Of a stretch of DNA of 39,783 bases, positions 36,673-39,783 are shown piece by piece; within the stretch, counting starts at the first letter, position 1, and every line of letters begins with the position of its first letter. Source of the stretch: a virus. A program made the translations under genes and the position numbers. The stretch is from positions 1 through 39,783 of the IMG/VR virus record IMGVR_UViG_3300047673_000355, one strand, 5' to 3'. Below the pieces are notes generated by a model, which saw only the letters and a list, made by a program, of their open reading frames with translations, was not told the origin of the DNA and did not search any database.

Positions 36673-36930
36673 ATGGCGACACCGCCCGCCGGGCCGGTTG
36701 AGCGGGCCGTGCGCTCCGACGTGGAGCAGCTCGGCGACCTGGTCCGCATCGAGCCGTCCCTCGCGGAGATGGCGTACACCCTGGCCCGCGAGATCGACGC
36801 CGGCGGTGGGGAGGACGGCAAGCTCCTGCCGCAGCTGAACCGCGAGCTGCGGCAGACGCTCGCGCAGCTGCTGGAGGGGCGGGCGACGGATGACGACGAC
36901 GACCTCGGAGACCTGGGCTCCCCCGACTGA
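36673..36930 (+). CDS. Terminase small subunit (putative)
   Basis: This 85-aa protein starts at ATG 36673, with TGGAGG upstream (a GTG at 36670 is too close to it). It is helical (GPVERAVRSDVEQLGDLVRI, AEMAYTLAREIDAGGGEDGK) and ends in an Asp-rich tail. It directly precedes the large subunit and overlaps it by 41 bp, the usual place for the small subunit. The N-terminal HTH is not obvious, so the call depends mainly on position. Confidence 0.68.
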   Translation: MATPPAGPVERAVRSDVEQLGDLVRIEPSLAEMAYTLAREIDAGGGEDGKLLPQLNRELRQTLAQLLEGRATDDDDDLGDLGSPD

Positions 36931-38452
36931 GTTCGCCGCCGACCTGAAAGAGCGGTACGGCCTGACGTGCCCGCCGCGCTGGGGGACGCCGCGCCACCCG
37001 GACCGGCCGTCGCTCGGCCCGAAGCTGTGGAAGGTCATGACGCTGCTCGGCGCCCCGCCGATGCCGTGGCAGATGTACGTGAGTGACGTGGCGTTGGAGA
37101 TCGACCCGGCCACCGGCGCGTTCGCGCACCGCGAGGTCGGGCTGTCGGTGTCCCGGCAGCAGGGCAAGACGGAGCTGCTGCTGGGGCTCCAGGTTCACCG
37201 GGCTCTGGCGTGGCCGCAGCAGAACATCATCTACGCGGCGCAGGACCGGAACATGGCGAGGCAGCGGTGGGAGGACGAGTTCTGGGAGAAGATCTCCGGT
37301 TCCTCGCTGGCCACCCGGGCCCGCATCCGCAAGAGCAACGGCAACGAGAAGATCCTGTGGCCGGCCACTCGGTCGCGCATGGGGATCACGGCCAACACGG
37401 AATCGGCCGGGCATGGTCCGCCCCTCGACCTCGGGCTCATCGACGAGGCGTTCGCCCATGGGGACGACCGGCTGGAGCAGGCGTTCTCTCCGGCCATGCT
37501 GACCCGGCCCATGGCCCAGCTCTTGTGGGCGTCGGCGGGCGGGACGACGAAGTCGGCGTGGCTGAACAAGAAGCGCGCGAACGGGCGGGCGCTCGTCGAG
37601 GAGATGTGGGCGGCGCTCGCCGAGGACCCGGCGGCGACCCGGCCGCGCGCCGCGTACTTCGAGTGGTTCGCCCCGGAGGACATGGACCGTGCCGACCCGG
37701 CGACGTGGCGGGCGACGCTGCCCGCGCTGGGGCACACGGTGACCGAGGCGATCATCGCGGCCGAGCTGGAGAAGCTCGATCCGGCGGAGTTCGACCGGGC
37801 CTTCCTCAACCGGACGAGGAAGCCGACGCCGCCCACCGACCCGAACGTGCCGAAGGCGGCGTGGCCGGGGCTTGCGGATGTGGACTCCGTGCCGGGTGGT
37901 GACGTGGCGCTGGCGGTCGACGTGTCGGCGGACCGGTCGCACGCCTCGATCGGTGTTGCGTCGCGGCGGCCGGACGGCCAGGTCCACGTCGAGTTGGTGG
38001 ACCGGCGGGCCGGGACGGCGTGGGTGGTGCCCGCGCTGGTCCGGCTGAAGGCGGCACGCGACCCGCTGCTGGTGGCCATCGCGAGCAGCGGCGCCCCGGC
38101 CGGGTCACTGATCGACGACCTGGTGAAGGCGGGGATCACCGCGCCGGAGGACAGGGATGCTCCGCACCGCGGGCACCTGGCGGTGTTGCGGACCAACGAC
38201 ATCGTCGAGGCGTGCGGGCAGATGGCCGACGCGATGACGCAGGACGCGGTACGCCACCGCGAGCAGGCGCCGCTGACTGCCGCGGTGAACGGGGCCCGGA
38301 CCCGGCGGGTCGGTGACGCCTGGACCCTCGACCGCACGAAGAGCCTGACCGACGTCGCCCCGTTCTTCGCGGTGACGATCGCCCGGTGGGCGCTGCTCAC
38401 CAAGGGGCCCGCAGTCCTGGACGACTACGACGTCCTGGACTCGATCTACTGA
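36890..38452 (+). CDS. Terminase large subunit
   Basis: This 520-aa protein cuts and drives packaging of phage DNA. The ATPase domain covers about 55-310: Walker A at about 88-94 (SRQQGKT), Walker B Asp185-Glu186 (LGLIDEAF). The nuclease domain starts near 335, with Asp344 in DVALAVDVSADRS, and further Asp residues toward the C-terminus (DDYDVLDSIY). This is the HK97/actinobacteriophage-type terminase. It overlaps the small subunit and is followed at once by a membrane protein and portal. Confidence 0.93.
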   Translation: MTTTTSETWAPPTEFAADLKERYGLTCPPRWGTPRHPDRPSLGPKLWKVMTLLGAPPMPWQMYVSDVALEIDPATGAFAHREVGLSVSRQQGKTELLLGLQVHRALAWPQQNIIYAAQDRNMARQRWEDEFWEKISGSSLATRARIRKSNGNEKILWPATRSRMGITANTESAGHGPPLDLGLIDEAFAHGDDRLEQAFSPAMLTRPMAQLLWASAGGTTKSAWLNKKRANGRALVEEMWAALAEDPAATRPRAAYFEWFAPEDMDRADPATWRATLPALGHTVTEAIIAAELEKLDPAEFDRAFLNRTRKPTPPTDPNVPKAAWPGLADVDSVPGGDVALAVDVSADRSHASIGVASRRPDGQVHVELVDRRAGTAWVVPALVRLKAARDPLLVAIASSGAPAGSLIDDLVKAGITAPEDRDAPHRGHLAVLRTNDIVEACGQMADAMTQDAVRHREQAPLTAAVNGARTRRVGDAWTLDRTKSLTDVAPFFAVTIARWALLTKGPAVLDDYDVLDSIY

Positions 38453-38463
38453 GAGGGGGCGCT

Positions 38464-38646
38464 GTGCGCGAGCAGATGACGACCTGGCTCGACTTCCTTG
38501 GACTGGTGCTCATCGCCGCCGGCACGGCCGCAGGTCTCCACCCGCTGATCGGCTGGGTGTCGGTCGCAGCAGCCGGAGCCGTCGTTCTGATCGGGTCGGC
38601 CTACGCCTCCCGGCAGACCGCGGCGAAGCGGGGCGATGACGGGTGA
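38464..38646 (+). CDS. Small two-TM membrane protein between terminase and portal
   Basis: This 60-aa protein starts at GTG 38464 behind GAGGGGG (ATG 38476 is possible). Two hydrophobic helices (FLGLVLIAAGTAAGLHPLIG and SVAAAGAVVLIGSAYA) and a short basic tail. The portal GTG overlaps its stop (GTGA). Small membrane proteins here are unusual in HK97-like head operons; no role is known. Confidence 0.62.
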   Translation: MREQMTTWLDFLGLVLIAAGTAAGLHPLIGWVSVAAAGAVVLIGSAYASRQTAAKRGDDG

Positions 38647-39783
38647 GCCTGTTCCATCGCAGGGGCGCAACGCAGAGCGCCGACCAGGTGATCCCGTCCC
38701 GCCCGGTCCAACGTGCTGGCGGGGTGACCGTCACCCCGGACACCGCGCTGCGCAACAGTGCCGTGTGGGCGTGCTTGCGGTTGCGCTCCAACCTAGTGTC
38801 GACCATGCCGGTGGACCTGTACCGCAAGGTCGGCGGGATTCAGGTGGAGGTTCCCAAGCCTCCCGTGCTGATCAACCCGGGCGGCGACCAGGTCGATATC
38901 GTGCAGTGGCTGTTCTCCACCCAGTGGGACCTGGACCGGTCCGGCAACACCTTCGGGATCATCACCGCCCGGGACGGTCTAGGGTTCCCCGCGCGCATCG
39001 AGCTGGTGCCCGTCGCCGACGTCACGGTCCGCGTACGCAAGGGGCAGCTCGACAAGTACCTGATCGGCGGGGAGACGTTCGACCCGGTCAACGTGTGGCA
39101 CGAGAAGCAGTACACGATGTCGGGTCTGCACGTCGGCCTGTCGCCGGTAGCGTTCGCGGCCTGGTCGATCGGCGAGTACCTGTCCATCCAGCAGTTCGCG
39201 CTCGACTGGTTCTCCAACGGGGCGGTCCCCTCAGCCCATCTGAAGAACACCCAGAAGATCATCGATCCCGGCGCGGCCGAGGAGACGAAGCGCCGCTTCA
39301 AGGCCGCGGTCGCGAACCAGGACCTGTTCGTCACGGGCCAGGACTGGGACTACAACATGATCCAGGCGGAGGCGGCCGGCTCCGACTGGATCGAGGCGAA
39401 GCGGTTCGGGATCGGGGACATCGCCCGGTTCTTCGACTGCCCCGGCGACCTCATCGACGCTGCTGTCTCGGGAAGCTCCGTCACCTACGCCAACATGACG
39501 CAGCGCAACCTCCAGTTCCTGATCATGTCTCTCGGCCCGGCGATCATCCGCCGGGAGAACGCGCTGTCCCGGCTCACGTCCCGGCCCCGCTTCGTAAAGC
39601 TCAACACCGACGCGCTGCTGCGGATGGACCCGCTCGCCCGGGCGCAGATGCTCGCCGGGCAGATCACCTCCCGGCAGCTCGCCCCGTCCGAGGCCCGTGC
39701 GATCGAGAACCGGCAGCCGTTCACCGAGGACCAGCTCGCCGAGTTCGACCGCCTCTTCGGGAAGGGCACCAGCCCCACGCCCC
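38643..39783 (+). CDS. Portal protein (N-terminal and central part; ends at 171)
   Basis: This gene encodes the dodecameric portal through which DNA enters and leaves the head. GTG 38643 overlaps the previous stop. Typical HK97-portal features are visible: VTPDTALRNSAVWACLRLRS near the N-terminus, then STMPVDLYRKVGG, a YLSIQQFALDWFSNGAVPSA helix, and a C-terminal FTEDQLAEFDRLFGKG stretch. The frame runs off the right end and is completed at the left end (stop at 171), giving about 394 residues in total. Confidence 0.93.
   Translation, partial: MSLFHRRGATQSADQVIPSRPVQRAGGVTVTPDTALRNSAVWACLRLRSNLVSTMPVDLYRKVGGIQVEVPKPPVLINPGGDQVDIVQWLFSTQWDLDRSGNTFGIITARDGLGFPARIELVPVADVTVRVRKGQLDKYLIGGETFDPVNVWHEKQYTMSGLHVGLSPVAFAAWSIGEYLSIQQFALDWFSNGAVPSAHLKNTQKIIDPGAAEETKRRFKAAVANQDLFVTGQDWDYNMIQAEAAGSDWIEAKRFGIGDIARFFDCPGDLIDAAVSGSSVTYANMTQRNLQFLIMSLGPAIIRRENALSRLTSRPRFVKLNTDALLRMDPLARAQMLAGQITSRQLAPSEARAIENRQPFTEDQLAEFDRLFGKGTSPTP
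39657..39783. repeat. Terminal direct repeat, right copy (assembly overlap)
   Basis: Identical to 1-127 and in the same portal frame. It shows that the window is a closed circle or a circularly permuted sequence. Confidence 0.95.

Noticed and set aside
1-39783. tRNA genes, rRNA, CRISPR arrays or insertion sequences
   Set aside because: No cloverleaf, spaced repeat array, transposase or terminal inverted repeats of an IS were seen on either strand by eye.

Overview
The window is a complete temperate Streptomyces siphovirus genome. Bases 1-127 are repeated exactly at 39657-39783, and the portal gene runs off the right end and finishes at the left end. The molecule therefore closes into a circle of 39,656 bp. 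A 127-base overlap is the usual signature of a k-mer assembler closing a circle, so the ends are probably arbitrary and not the packaged ends. The host assignment rests on very high G+C (about 70% by eye), many GTG starts, ATGA/GTGA stop-start overlaps, a WhiB protein, a DUF6233-type protein and a PGRP/amidase endolysin.

Late region (36244 through the junction to 14809, all + strand): HNH endonuclease, small and large terminase, a small membrane protein, portal, prohead protease, HK97-type major capsid, connector proteins, two related tail-tube-like proteins, tail chaperones with a -1 frameshift, tape measure, a large Dit/Tal-like minor tail protein, a beta-rich tail protein, then lysis (amidase endolysin, holin candidate and two other membrane proteins). 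A 74-aa protein inside the lysis block resembles the Acb2/Tad1 hairpin family.

Lysogeny and accessory region (14983-20250, mixed strands): a DUF6233-type gene, a small gene divergent from a 394-aa XRE regulator with a helical-repeat C-terminus, three tiny Cys-rich genes, a short XRE protein, a tyrosine integrase with flanking repeats (candidate attP), and a divergent repressor/HTH pair separated by a control region full of GTGGACA half-sites.

Early/replication region (20250-35340, + strand, mostly overlapping genes): a Cas4-like nuclease, a possible ssDNA-binding protein, a prim-pol/helicase starting at TTG, a small gene containing iteron-like repeats (possible origin), a RusA resolvase, a WhiB fusion, a C5 cytosine methyltransferase interrupted by an amber codon, a small HTH protein with a perfect 24-bp palindrome at its promoter, and five coupled membrane-protein genes recalling the spd (spread) genes of actinomycete conjugative elements. 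A small HTH gene and a terminator-flanked lipoprotein gene (a probable moron) follow, just before the packaging genes.

The best candidates for undescribed biology are the spd-like operon, the lipoprotein moron, the iteron-bearing gene, the Acb2/Tad1-like protein, the XRE/helical-repeat regulator with its operator, and the amber-interrupted methyltransferase. All functions are inferred from motifs and context; no database search was run.
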